Shown here piece after piece: positions 51,197 through 59,956 of a DNA stretch of 64,000 bases. The notes beneath the pieces are model-generated. The model saw nothing but the letters and a program-made list of their open reading frames with translations, was not told where the DNA came from and ran no database searches. The DNA comes from an uncultured Lachnospiraceae bacterium (lineage in GTDB: Bacteria; Bacillota; Clostridia; Lachnospirales; Lachnospiraceae). A program made the position numbers and the translations under genes. Position 1 is the stretch's first letter, and each line of letters begins with the position of its first letter. Where the stretch lies: contig CAJUCN010000011.1 of NCBI GenBank assembly GCA_910585005.1, positions 62,001 to 126,000 of the forward strand, given 5' to 3'.

Positions 51197-51532
51197 ATGA
51201 ATCGTTTTTTAAATAAAAATGACAGAAAACCACTATATTTTCTTCCTCATATTAGAGTTTCTTACTTCCTATTGCCCTTGCTTTTAATTCTTTTTTGGTA
51301 TGGGATCTCTTCCATCAACGAAAGTACTTTAAGCAGGCAGCAAGAGAGTTTAGAAACTGCCCTAAACAGGGACATCATCCACTGCTATGCTGTAGAAGGC
51401 TTTTACCCGCCCAGCCTGAACTACATAGAAGAGCATTATGGTCTGGTTTACGATAAAGACTTATTTTTTGTAGATTATCAGCCAATTGGCTCCAATCTGC
51501 ACCCTGATGTGACGATTCTGGTAAAACAGTGA
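51197..51532 (+). CDS. Small single-span protein of the pilin-like operon
   Basis: 111 residues. One membrane helix (about 22-43), then an extracytoplasmic part with ALNRDIIHCYAVEGFYPPSLNYIEEHYG and VDYQPIGSNLHPDVTILV. The GxYPPSL pattern after a helix recalls type II pseudopilin (GspG-like) C-terminal parts, but no prepilin cleavage site is seen. AAGGAG is nine bases before ATG 51197; ATG 51191 is the other choice. Family unknown. Confidence 0.72.
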   Translation: MNRFLNKNDRKPLYFLPHIRVSYFLLPLLLILFWYGISSINESTLSRQQESLETALNRDIIHCYAVEGFYPPSLNYIEEHYGLVYDKDLFFVDYQPIGSNLHPDVTILVKQ

Positions 51533-51542
51533 GGCAGCGTTT

Positions 51543-52040
51543 ATGGAAGACAGACAACAACGGCATATAATTGATATTCTTTTTGTCCTTGCTTTATTTG
51601 GTATTTTTGCACTTTCAGCTATTTTTTTAATTACCATCGGTGCAAATATTTACGGCAAAACCATGACAAACATGGAAAGAAACTTTGACACAAGGACTGC
51701 ATTAGCATACATAACTGAAAAGGTGCGCCAGTCCGATCTAAAAGACCAAATCTCTATAGGAGAACTTGATGGTTGTCCTGCACTGGTCATCTCATCCGGC
51801 ACAGAAGAAAACCAGTATCAAACCTATCTCTATGAATATCATGGCACCCTAAAAGAACTTTTGGTAAAACAGGATGTTCATTTGAACCCTTCAGCCGGCC
51901 AGGATATTCTTACCGTTTCCGGCTTTGAGTTATTACCTGTAAACAACCGCCTGATCAACTGCCGAATTGATGTAGATGATGAGCATAGCTATGACTTGTT
52001 TATATCCGTACACTCAGGAGGTATTTGCCTTGAAGACTAG
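51543..52040 (+). CDS. DUF4860-type protein of the pilin-like operon
   Basis: 165 residues, one membrane helix near the N terminus (about 9-33), then a beta-rich extracytoplasmic domain with ERNFDTRTALAYITEKVRQSD and DVDDEHSYDLFISVHSGGICLED. It matches what I recall of DUF4860 proteins, which are found in Lachnospiraceae pilin-like operons. Eleven bases after the previous stop. Overlaps the next start by 11 bp. Function unknown. Confidence 0.75.
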   Translation: MEDRQQRHIIDILFVLALFGIFALSAIFLITIGANIYGKTMTNMERNFDTRTALAYITEKVRQSDLKDQISIGELDGCPALVISSGTEENQYQTYLYEYHGTLKELLVKQDVHLNPSAGQDILTVSGFELLPVNNRLINCRIDVDDEHSYDLFISVHSGGICLED

Positions 52041-52521
52041 TTCATCTTCCCGTTCAGGACTTTTCCTGATGGAATTAATCATTTCCATATTGTTTTTTTC
52101 CCTTGCAGGCGCCGTATGTGTAAAATTGTTTGTAAACTCCCACATTACCAGTCAAAACAGCGTGGAGTTAAACCATGCTTTGGAATGGAGCCAAAATGTA
52201 GCGGAAGTTTTTTACGGTTGTAATGGCGATATTACACAAATGGCGGATCTTTTCCAAACCCAATTTGGCAATTGTACTTCCTATGCCCCTGACCAATTCT
52301 TTCTCCTTTTGTTTGATAAAGACTTTGAGCCATTTGCCACCGCCCGTAATAGCAACCTTGCTCTTCAATATACGATTCTTACATCTGTAGAACAAAAAGA
52401 AGAACTACTATATTGCCACATTTTAGTTCAAAAGAAACCATCCATTCCCGAAGCAAGTGCACTAGAAGTTATTTATGAATTGACTGTTTGTCTGTTTCCC
52501 CAAAAGGAGGTAACCCTGTGA
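52030..52521 (+). CDS. Prepilin-like protein
   Basis: 163 residues. Starts at TTG 52030, eight bases after AGGAGG. N terminus has SGLFLMELIISILFFSLAGA: Gly then LFLME fits a type IV prepilin cleavage site (Gly at -1, Glu at +5) followed by a hydrophobic helix. The rest is a soluble domain with a Cys pair in GNCTSYAPDQF region. Likely minor pilin of the operon. The stop overlaps the next start (GTGA). Confidence 0.8.
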   Translation: MKTSSSSRSGLFLMELIISILFFSLAGAVCVKLFVNSHITSQNSVELNHALEWSQNVAEVFYGCNGDITQMADLFQTQFGNCTSYAPDQFFLLLFDKDFEPFATARNSNLALQYTILTSVEQKEELLYCHILVQKKPSIPEASALEVIYELTVCLFPQKEVTL

Positions 52522-52970
52522 AAAACAAAAAACGTTACGGGTTAAATATCGGAACGTCGTCTATCCTGATCATTATTGTGATACTATGCCTGATCTGCTT
52601 TTCCGCTTTGTCTATCACAAGCGCTAATGCGGATTACCGTTTAAGCCAAAAGCTGGCTGACCGCACTACCGCTTATTATGATACCTGTAATCAGGCTCAG
52701 CTTCATCTGTGTGAGTTATCCCAAAAATTATCCGTATTCTATCAGGAAAGTACCTCTGAAGCTGAGTATCAAAACAAAATAAAAGAGTCTATACAAGACT
52801 CTCTTACTTTTTCCTGTTCCATCAACGAAAATCAAATTCTTCAAGTAAATATATCTCCTTTATATCCCAATGCTCCAGATGGGGATTTTCTTCAAGTGTC
52901 CGGCTGGCAAGTGATAAACACGAACACGCCGGAACTCGATCAATCCTTACCTGTCTTCGGCGGCAATTAA
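52518..52970 (+). CDS. Small single-span protein closing the pilin-like operon
   Basis: 150 residues. Starts at GTG 52518, seven bases after AAGGAGG. Helix at about 12-36 (SSILIIIVILCLICFSALSIT), then an extracytoplasmic helical part with NADYRLSQKLADRTTAYYDTCNQAQ and a C-terminal soluble end. The N-terminal layout (GTSSILIIIVILCL) recalls PilX/GspK-type proteins, but is not diagnostic. The 3' end overlaps the convergent sortase gene by 24 bp. Confidence 0.72.
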   Translation: MKNKKRYGLNIGTSSILIIIVILCLICFSALSITSANADYRLSQKLADRTTAYYDTCNQAQLHLCELSQKLSVFYQESTSEAEYQNKIKESIQDSLTFSCSINENQILQVNISPLYPNAPDGDFLQVSGWQVINTNTPELDQSLPVFGGN

Positions 52971-53732
52971 TACGCCATGCACTACTGTTCGGTTTGTGCT
53001 GTGAAGGCCATGACAGGTAGATAATGTAACAATCTTATCTTGAGGAACGATCTCCTTATCCCATGACCAAGTTGATACCCCCTTCACATAATCAATGTAA
53101 TTGCTTTGATCTTCTTCTGTTTCAATCAGATCATAAGTAGCTGATTCCGAATTGGTAATATACACGGAAGCAATTTCATACATAAATGCATTTGTTTCTG
53201 TAAAAATATAAAAATAAGGACTTTTTTCTATAATAGAACTATCGTTCAAAAGCTTTTTTAAAGAGCCAAACATCGTACCATTTCTCATATTATGTCCATA
53301 TATGATGGTATTAAAATCTTGAAAATTGGGTCTATTCAGGAAATCCATAAAAATGGCTCCGGAACTGTTTTTTTCCTTTTCAAACGTATACAGTGTATAA
53401 TACTCGTTATCATTTCCCCTGACTATAGGATAACTTAAATCCAATGGCTCATAATACAGCCAGCCCACAATATCTTCATTTATTGTTTTTAATTGTGTAA
53501 AATTAATTTCTAATGATACTGGAATCACTGATTCCTTGATTTCCTCCTGCGTCTCTTCTCTATCTTCCTGTGCAGGTTTAGAATCATCTACTATCTCCAC
53601 ATACTTTTCTAACGCCTTGTATTCATTAATACCCGCTTGATATTCCCTGCTTAAAATGATGATATTGACAGTCGATACTATAATTAATACTAATGACACT
53701 GCCAAAATAATTTTATAAATATTTCTATGCAT
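52947..53732 (-). CDS. Class B sortase
   Basis: 261 residues, N-terminal membrane helix (about 6-28). Catalytic His in IIYGHNMRNGTMF, Cys in TLSTCHG, Arg in NRTVVHGVL, with the long helix-bearing insert before the Cys typical of SrtB. ATG 53732 follows GGTGG. It is convergent with the pilin-like operon and overlaps its last gene by 24 bp. It may anchor a substrate linked to that operon, but no sorting-signal protein is next to it in the window. Confidence 0.9.
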   Translation of the reverse strand: MHRNIYKIILAVSLVLIIVSTVNIIILSREYQAGINEYKALEKYVEIVDDSKPAQEDREETQEEIKESVIPVSLEINFTQLKTINEDIVGWLYYEPLDLSYPIVRGNDNEYYTLYTFEKEKNSSGAIFMDFLNRPNFQDFNTIIYGHNMRNGTMFGSLKKLLNDSSIIEKSPYFYIFTETNAFMYEIASVYITNSESATYDLIETEEDQSNYIDYVKGVSTWSWDKEIVPQDKIVTLSTCHGLHSTNRTVVHGVLIAAEDR

Positions 53733-53862
53733 AAAATTCCCACCCTTCACATACTTTATTTTATTCTACAATAATATGGCAGAAAAATCTACACATTTGA
53801 ACTTTATATGAATAAATTCCTGTTGGATATGCCACGCGTCCACTAAGAGAATTATTTCATTG

Positions 53863-53899
53863 CAAAAAAAATACCGCACTGTAAAGTGCGGCATTTTTA
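53863..53899 (-). terminator. Intrinsic terminator after the CAP-domain gene
   Basis: Seven-bp GC-rich stem CCGCACT/AGTGCGG plus flanking pairs, loop TTAC, then a run of eight T on the minus strand. Confidence 0.92.
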
Positions 53900-53905
53900 C
53901 CTCAT

Positions 53906-54475
53906 TTAATAACCAAATTCATTTGCCCAGTACCACTGTCCATCACTTCCAACGTGAACAACAATAGCACCTGAAGCAAAGTCAGCAAACAGGATGTTGT
54001 CCTTATGGGTAGGTGAATTCATCCAACCTTCTATAGCTGCATCTGCTGTTGTAAATCCTTTCGCAAGATTCTCACCATATAACAGGTTGCTGTTTACCGT
54101 CCAGAACTCCGAACCGTCAGGCCGGGTATGTGACCATACCTGAGAAGCTTCTACTGCCCTGACTGCTGCTGCCTGTTCAATACCGGAATCCCATTTAAGC
54201 GCTGAAAGCCCAGCATTTTGCCTTTGTGCATTAACGCTATCAAATGCTGCTTTTGCAGCCGCACGAGAAGCATCCGTTCCAGAAACAGAATTGGCAAGAC
54301 TGACCATCTCAGGTTCAATATAAACAATACCGTCTGAAGGTTCTCCCTCTGCTCTTCTTGCTGCCTGGTCTGTAGTATCTCCAGCTTTTGATGCTCCGCA
54401 TCCAATGCATCCCCCTGCAAGAACCAGTACAAGCGCTAAACTAATGGCAATCTTACTAACTTTAGCTTTACTCAT
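53906..54475 (-). CDS. Lipoprotein with CAP/SCP (PR-1) domain
   Basis: 189 residues. Lipobox LVLAGGC near residue 24. CAP domain: SGIEQAAAVRAVEASQVWSHTRPDG (His of the cavity), LLYGENLAKGF (Glu/Asn), AAIEGWMNSPTHKDNILFADF (His), ending WYWANEFGY. These match the CAP tetrad region. ATG 54475 is chosen after AGGAAG; ATG 54484 is close. Role unknown; bacterial CAP proteins may be hydrolases or ligand binders at the wall. Its own terminator follows. Confidence 0.9.
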   Translation of the reverse strand: MSKAKVSKIAISLALVLVLAGGCIGCGASKAGDTTDQAARRAEGEPSDGIVYIEPEMVSLANSVSGTDASRAAAKAAFDSVNAQRQNAGLSALKWDSGIEQAAAVRAVEASQVWSHTRPDGSEFWTVNSNLLYGENLAKGFTTADAAIEGWMNSPTHKDNILFADFASGAIVVHVGSDGQWYWANEFGY

Positions 54476-54621
54476 ACCATACACTTCCTTTCCTCCCTGA
54501 TAGGATATAATACAAAAGTACCGTTTTCTTATATCTATATACTACTACAAGTTTTAAAAAAAACAAGTACTTTTTTACCATTTTAATAATTTTTATAATT
54601 CCTTTATATATATAAAAATTC

Positions 54622-55458
54622 TTATAATAAAGCCTGATATACGTCTCTTTTACTGACTCCCCTGTCCGCAGCCACCCTCTTCATCGCTGCCTTTTTTTCC
54701 ACTCCTTGATCTTCATAAATCTTCATATGCTCCTCTATGGAAAGAGCCTCCCACTGCTTTTGTTCTTCCTCCTGCTGGCATTTGCGGGATCTCCCTTCCA
54801 ATATCAGCACATATTCTCCCTTAGGTTCATTTTCTTCATAATAATGTTGTACATCCTCCAAGGTAGTCGGAAAAACCGTTTCAAATTTCTTAGTCAATTC
54901 TCTGCATAAGGTGATCCGGCGTTGTCCTAATTCCTCATATAGCTGCTGAAGTGTCTTTTTTAAGTGATGTGGCGCCTCATACAATATCATAGTCCGGGTT
55001 TCCCTTTTCAGTTCTTCCAGAACCATCCTTCTCTCTTTTTTGTCTGCTGGCAAAAAACCTTCAAAGCAAAACCTTCTTGTCGGAAGGCCAGAAAGCGTTA
55101 ACGCAGTAATACAAGCACAACATCCCGGAAGAGAGGTAACCGGAATTTCTTCTTCCAAACATTTAGCAACCAGCGCTTCTCCCGGATCCGAGATTGCTGG
55201 TGTCCCCGCATCTGTGATCAGTGCAATATTTTTTCCTTCTTTGAGCCACGATACAATCTGGTCTGCCTTTTCTATCTTATTATATTCATGATAGCTGGTC
55301 ATGGGTGTTTTAATCTGAAAATAATTCAGCAGCCTAATACTGTTCCGGGTATCCTCAGCAGCAATCATATCCACATCCCGTAGTGTCTCAATGACTCTCT
55401 GCGTCATATCGCCTAAGTTTCCAATTGGTGTTGCACACAAATACAATATCCCTGTCAT
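54622..55458 (-). CDS. rsmI: 16S rRNA C1402 2'-O-methyltransferase
   Basis: 278 residues, tetrapyrrole-methylase-like fold: GILYLCATPIGNLGDMTQRVIETL, AAEDTRNSIRLLNYF, LITDAGTPAISDPGE, and SGLPTRRFCFEGFLP. B. subtilis YabC homologue, and the neighbours agree (yabB/trmN6 upstream). Starts one base after the stop of the lipoprotein gene before it. Last gene of the run. Confidence 0.95.
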   Translation of the reverse strand: MTGILYLCATPIGNLGDMTQRVIETLRDVDMIAAEDTRNSIRLLNYFQIKTPMTSYHEYNKIEKADQIVSWLKEGKNIALITDAGTPAISDPGEALVAKCLEEEIPVTSLPGCCACITALTLSGLPTRRFCFEGFLPADKKERRMVLEELKRETRTMILYEAPHHLKKTLQQLYEELGQRRITLCRELTKKFETVFPTTLEDVQHYYEENEPKGEYVLILEGRSRKCQQEEEQKQWEALSIEEHMKIYEDQGVEKKAAMKRVAADRGVSKRDVYQALL

Positions 55459-55459
55459 T

Positions 55460-56722
55460 TTATTCTTCCTTCATAAGACCTTCATCTGTATATTTATTTG
55501 TCGCATTCCATAAGATCCATTCCTCATATCCAGCGTCATAAACTGCCTGGATCTGTGCCCGGATCTCATCATCCCCATAGGGAATATGTCCTTTTACCCA
55601 TGTAGCTGTAAAATCCTGAAGCCACGGCCTCACCCTGGCCTTGACCCCCTCTAACGGTTCGAGTGATGCCAATTCTTCTTTCCCATCATTGATCGGCACT
55701 CCGGCCAAAACTTTTCTGGAAGACTGCATTGCCGCTAATACCAGTCGGTAAGGCTCTGCATCAGGTATCGGAATATTATAATTGTAAGGGCCATAGTGAG
55801 AGGGATAGACCATTGGGCTTATATAATCCAAATACCTGGATAGTTCCAAATAATCCTGCCCCACAATTTCTTGATCGCCACTGTTGTCAATGACCACACC
55901 GTATACATCAGCCGAAACCGCCCCTCCCGCTTCATGAATCTTCCCAGAGGCATATTTAACAAATTCTGTAATAATCTGTCTTCTGTCCTCCCCCGGCTGT
56001 TCAAAATCCACATATTTCATATTAGAATCTGTAGAAAATCTCATATAATCAAACTGAATCTCATCAAATCCAAAGTGCAGCGCTTCTTGTGCAATATCAA
56101 GAAGATATTCCCATACCTGTTGGTTGTGGGGATCAAGCCATGTCATGCCGTTCTTATCCTTAAATAAACTTCCATCCATGTTATGAACACACCATTCCGG
56201 CTTTACCTGTTCCATATAAGGATCTTTGAAAGCAACGATACGCGCAATTAAATAAATATTCTTTTCTTTGCACTTTTTCACAAGCGTCTGGATATCCCTG
56301 ATATACCTTTTGCAAATACCCTTTTCCTGTAAAAAAGGGACATCCATATCAAAAGTAACCCTTCCTTCATCATTTTTAACATCAATAACCATCGCATTTA
56401 ATTCTGTCTGCTCTACAAGGCTGATCAAATCTTCCATATGATCCGTTCCAGCCATGGCACCTGTCACAAAAATCCCTTTTACCTTTGGGCGGCTCCACAT
56501 TTCCAATTCAGCCGCATCCACTTCTTCTTCCTCCTTTTTTGACGCTTCTATCTCCACGTTTTCCTCTATCCGGACATCAAATCCATTCTCCACGGCTTGG
56601 AATACCTTCCCCGAACTTACTACTTCTGGAGTCTTCTGGCATCCCCATACCAATAACATACCTATAAAAACAATCATTATCCCACACAGCAGCCTTTTTT
56701 TATGTAATACGCCTAAGATCAT
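55460..56722 (-). CDS. Lipoprotein with putative glycoside hydrolase (DUF4015) domain
   Basis: 420 residues. Lipobox LLVWGC near 28 (signal peptide 1-28). The C-terminal domain matches the putative GH13-like hydrolase family: KGIFVTGAMAGTDHMEDLISLVEQTELNAMVIDVKND, DEIQFDYMRFSTDSN, SADVYGVVIDNSGDQEIVGQD, SPMVYPSHYG and AWPLQDF-like end. ATG 56722 follows GGAG by nine bases. It sits between trmN6 and rsmI and may act on wall polymers. Confidence 0.85.
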   Translation of the reverse strand: MILGVLHKKRLLCGIMIVFIGMLLVWGCQKTPEVVSSGKVFQAVENGFDVRIEENVEIEASKKEEEEVDAAELEMWSRPKVKGIFVTGAMAGTDHMEDLISLVEQTELNAMVIDVKNDEGRVTFDMDVPFLQEKGICKRYIRDIQTLVKKCKEKNIYLIARIVAFKDPYMEQVKPEWCVHNMDGSLFKDKNGMTWLDPHNQQVWEYLLDIAQEALHFGFDEIQFDYMRFSTDSNMKYVDFEQPGEDRRQIITEFVKYASGKIHEAGGAVSADVYGVVIDNSGDQEIVGQDYLELSRYLDYISPMVYPSHYGPYNYNIPIPDAEPYRLVLAAMQSSRKVLAGVPINDGKEELASLEPLEGVKARVRPWLQDFTATWVKGHIPYGDDEIRAQIQAVYDAGYEEWILWNATNKYTDEGLMKEE

Positions 56723-56775
56723 AATATATATCTCCATTCAAACCGCTTAAAATTATAGGAAAACATATTCTATCC

Positions 56776-57510
56776 TCAGTATCCATATATATCATAAATT
56801 TCCTGTGTATAAATTCCAGGTTTTTGATAAACGATTAGTGGCTTTTCCACTGTCATACGCGCTTTTCCCCCCCGGTTAGCCTGAATAAGCACCATATTAG
56901 GGGCTCTATCCGCAAAGGGATATACCATTTTCATTCTCTTTGGTTCCAAATGATGCTCTCTTAAAAGAATCAAAATATCCACCAGCCGAAACGGCCTGTG
57001 AACCAAAAAGAAGTTTCCTCCAGGTCTAAGAAGCTTTGCTGCCTGACAAATCACATCCTCCAAAGTGCATAATAACTCATGCCGTGCAATCGCCTTAGGC
57101 TCTGACGGGTTTGCAAGTCCATGTTTTTCTGTCATATAGGGCGGATTACATGTCACAACGTCAAAGGAAGCAGCCCCAAACAGACTGACTGCTTCCTTGA
57201 TATCCCCTGTGATAATTTCTATTTTTTCTTCCAAATGATTCAGCCTGACACTTCTTCTTGCCATATCAGCGCTGTCTTCCTGAATTTCCAGCCCTGCCAA
57301 ATAGGCAGCCTTCGTCTTTGCTTCCATCAATATCGGGATAATCCCTGTTCCGGTTCCAAGGTCTAGTACCTTGTCCCCTGGCTTTGCCTTCGCAAAGCCA
57401 GAGAGTAAAACCGCATCCATTCCAAAACAAAATCGTCCCGGATCCTGAATAATCCGATAATGATTTCTCTGCAATTCATCAATTCTCTCGTTCTCTTTTA
57501 TCACTACCAA
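56776..57510 (-). CDS. trmN6: tRNA1(Val) A37-N6-methyltransferase-like protein (YabB)
   Basis: 244 residues. AdoMet motif VLDLGTGTGIIPILM, and N6-adenine motif VTCNPPYM. RIIQDPGRFCFGMDAVLLSGFA is typical of TrmN6/YabB. TTG 57510 is nine bases after GGAGG. It follows ricT by 23 bp, in the yabA-yabB region order seen in Bacillus. Confidence 0.9.
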   Translation of the reverse strand: MVVIKENERIDELQRNHYRIIQDPGRFCFGMDAVLLSGFAKAKPGDKVLDLGTGTGIIPILMEAKTKAAYLAGLEIQEDSADMARRSVRLNHLEEKIEIITGDIKEAVSLFGAASFDVVTCNPPYMTEKHGLANPSEPKAIARHELLCTLEDVICQAAKLLRPGGNFFLVHRPFRLVDILILLREHHLEPKRMKMVYPFADRAPNMVLIQANRGGKARMTVEKPLIVYQKPGIYTQEIYDIYGY

Positions 57511-57533
57511 ATGCCTGATCCTCCGGCAAAACC

Positions 57534-58442
57534 CTAATTATCGTCAAGCTTAGATTTACTCTCTTCCTTTTCCAACTTTTCCAGTTCTTTTAATTCTGCA
57601 TCCTGCACGTCCACCTTATTGTGCTTATGTCGTCTTTTGAACCGAAGCTGTTCTACACGATACTCCTGGATCTCTTTCTCATCGCCTACCTCCACCACTA
57701 CTTTAACCAATTGACGCAGTACGTTTACACTATGCACTTCACCTTTCAGCCCATCCTCCGTGGTTACATGATCCCCAACATTAGGAAGCCTGCGGTTCAA
57801 CTCTTCGTAGGTTTCCTCCTCATGCTTTAAGCAGCACATCAGCCTGCCGCATACACCAGAGATCTTGGTGGGATTTAAAGATAAATTTTGCTCTTTCGCC
57901 ATCTTAATCGAAACCGGAACAAACTCGGATAAATGCCTGTGACAGCATAATTCCCTTCCACAAATACCAATCCCGCCTAGAATCTTAGTCTCATCACGGA
58001 CTCCTATCTGGCGTAATTCAATTCTCGTCTTAAACACGGAGGCCAGATCCTTTACCAGTTCTCTAAAGTCTATACGCCCATCCGCTGTAAAGTAAAACAA
58101 TACCTTGTTATTATCAAACGTATATTCTGCATCGATCAGCTTCATTTCCAATCCATGCTTTTGTATCTTTTCCAAGCAGATCTTATAAGCATCTTTTTCT
58201 TTAAGCTTATTTGCCGCTTCCTGCTCATCATCCCTTTGTGTTGCTATCCGGAGAACCGGTTTTAATGGTTGTACCACCTTTTTATCTTCTACCTCTTTGG
58301 GATCTCCTACAACCGTACCATACTCTATGCCCCGCGCAGTCTCTACGATCACATGATCCCCCCGTCTGATCGCATGCTTTCCGGGATCAAAAAAATATAT
58401 TTTTCCGGCAGTCCGGAAACGTACGCCTATTACTTTAGTCAT
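57534..58442 (-). CDS. ricT: PSP1-domain protein RicT/YaaT
   Basis: 302 residues with a PSP1 domain: IGVRFRTAGKIYFFDPG start, EKIQKHGLEMKLIDAEYTFDNNKVLFYFTADGRIDFRELV, and the Cys-rich GIGICGRELCCHRHL with SGVCGRLMCCLKHE that can bind Fe-S clusters. With YlbF and YmcA it forms RicAFT in B. subtilis. A YlbF-family gene lies at 33732-34064. Downstream of holB (17 bp). Confidence 0.93.
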   Translation of the reverse strand: MTKVIGVRFRTAGKIYFFDPGKHAIRRGDHVIVETARGIEYGTVVGDPKEVEDKKVVQPLKPVLRIATQRDDEQEAANKLKEKDAYKICLEKIQKHGLEMKLIDAEYTFDNNKVLFYFTADGRIDFRELVKDLASVFKTRIELRQIGVRDETKILGGIGICGRELCCHRHLSEFVPVSIKMAKEQNLSLNPTKISGVCGRLMCCLKHEEETYEELNRRLPNVGDHVTTEDGLKGEVHSVNVLRQLVKVVVEVGDEKEIQEYRVEQLRFKRRHKHNKVDVQDAELKELEKLEKEESKSKLDDN

Positions 58443-58459
58443 AAATCTATTTACCTCGC

Positions 58460-59452
58460 TTAATTTTCTTTGATAGTTAAAAGCAAAAGCTCCATGGTCA
58501 AATCAAAATTGACATTTGCACTAAGCCTTTGTTTCGACTTTTCCAGGGCATCGATAATCTTTTCGATTCCCTCATAAGTACTCCTGTCAGCTATTCTTCT
58601 AATATACTGTATTTCCTCTCTAAATATCAGATTATTAACATCGTGGGTTGCCTTAAACAAGAGAACATCCCGGTACCATACCGAAAGGATATCCAAATAG
58701 TCATTTACTTCAAACTTATATTCATTGATTTTTTTAATGGCAGAAATGATCTCATTGATCTCCATCTCATGAATATACTTCAGTAATGTAATTGCTTCTT
58801 CCTTAACTTTATCAAATTCTTCACTGCTGGCAAGCATTTTTGCTTTCCCCAGATTACCTCTGGCAAAAGCCGTACAGATATCTGCCTTATAATCTGGTAC
58901 CTGCATAGTCTCCATCAAAAACTGCTTGATCTGACCGTCTTTTGCCGGCTTCATATTAAGAACCACACATCTGCTTAAAATCGTAGGGAGTAAAGAATCC
59001 ACATTTGTGGTAAGAATTAAAATAACCGCATATTCAGGAGGCTCCTCCAGTGTTTTTAACAGAGCATTCTGAGCCTGTACAGTCATTTTCTCCCCTTCAT
59101 TTATAATGTAAATCTTTTTGGGGCTGCTATAAGGTTTAATCCCGATATCTCCATTTACCTGCCTACGGATATCATCTACGCTGATTGTACCTGGCTTCTC
59201 ATGGATGAGTGTGATAATATCCGGCTGATTTTTACTCAATGCCTGTTTGCAGGAATGGCACTCTTGACATGGCTCCGCATCCTGGCGATTTTCACACTGC
59301 AATGCCATAGCAAAAATCCTAGCAGCAAATTCTTTACCAGAATTTCTCTCACCATGAATAATATAGGCATGGGAAACCTTGTTTTGCCTGACAGCATTTT
59401 GCATATGCTCTTTTAACTGCTCCTGCCCAACAATATCCGCAAATCTACTCAT
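58460..59452 (-). CDS. holB: DNA polymerase III delta' subunit
   Basis: 330 residues, clamp-loader AAA+ fold: start MSRFADIVGQEQLKEHM, P-loop region GERNSGKEFAARIF (Glu where Thr/Ser follows the Lys, in keeping with a non-hydrolysing subunit), zinc CENRQDAEPCQECHSC, and NALLKTLEEPPEYAVILILTT. ATG 59452 follows GGAGG; an upstream 28-residue reading is not supported. Between yaaR and ricT. Confidence 0.93.
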   Translation of the reverse strand: MSRFADIVGQEQLKEHMQNAVRQNKVSHAYIIHGERNSGKEFAARIFAMALQCENRQDAEPCQECHSCKQALSKNQPDIITLIHEKPGTISVDDIRRQVNGDIGIKPYSSPKKIYIINEGEKMTVQAQNALLKTLEEPPEYAVILILTTNVDSLLPTILSRCVVLNMKPAKDGQIKQFLMETMQVPDYKADICTAFARGNLGKAKMLASSEEFDKVKEEAITLLKYIHEMEINEIISAIKKINEYKFEVNDYLDILSVWYRDVLLFKATHDVNNLIFREEIQYIRRIADRSTYEGIEKIIDALEKSKQRLSANVNFDLTMELLLLTIKEN

Positions 59453-59498
59453 ATAACCTCCCCCTGATATCGGACAACACCGATACAGCTTTCTCGAA

Positions 59499-59939
59499 TC
59501 ATGTAAGAATATCCAACAAAAGCCCTCTGATTTCACCTATTTTAGAAAGAATAGAAAGATGATCCTGCTCATCTTTCATAAGCTCCTGCGCCAATTCATC
59601 CAAATTTTCATCTACCAGGCGAATGATACCGTAAACCCTGTGTCTTCCTTTCCGGTCAAGAAAATTTTCACGGCTGAAGGAATGGGACCGGCTGACAATT
59701 TCATTCATAAAATCCTTGATCAGTCCGCGGTAACGTTTCATATCCTTTATATCACGTTTTTTGGCAAGTTTTTCACCCTGGGCGGTAATTTGCTCCATCA
59801 GCGATCCAAGCCGCGCCTGAAGCTCCTGCTCCTCTATATGGCTGACCAGCGTAAATTTAAAAGCGCCATCTGGCTCTTTTACCGGAGCGGTTGCTTCCGG
59901 CTGTGCAATAGGCAATGATTGATTTACCTTAATATCCAA
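59499..59939 (-). CDS. yaaR: YaaR-family protein (DUF327)
   Basis: 146 residues, mostly helical: FKFTLVSHIEEQELQARLGSLMEQITAQGEKLAKKRDIKDM and YRGLIKDFMNEIVSRSHSFSRENFLDRKGRHRVYGIIRLV, the DUF327 pattern. TTG 59939 is eight bases after GGAGG and gives MDIKVNQSL; a GTG at 59948 abuts the ribosome site. Order yaaR-holB-yaaT is conserved. Function unknown. Confidence 0.9.
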   Translation of the reverse strand: MDIKVNQSLPIAQPEATAPVKEPDGAFKFTLVSHIEEQELQARLGSLMEQITAQGEKLAKKRDIKDMKRYRGLIKDFMNEIVSRSHSFSRENFLDRKGRHRVYGIIRLVDENLDELAQELMKDEQDHLSILSKIGEIRGLLLDILT

Positions 59940-59956
59940 ACCCGCCACCTCCTGCC

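Noticed and set aside
52947..53750. Sortase start at GTG 53750
   Set aside because: ATG 53732 is better placed seven bases after GGTGG.
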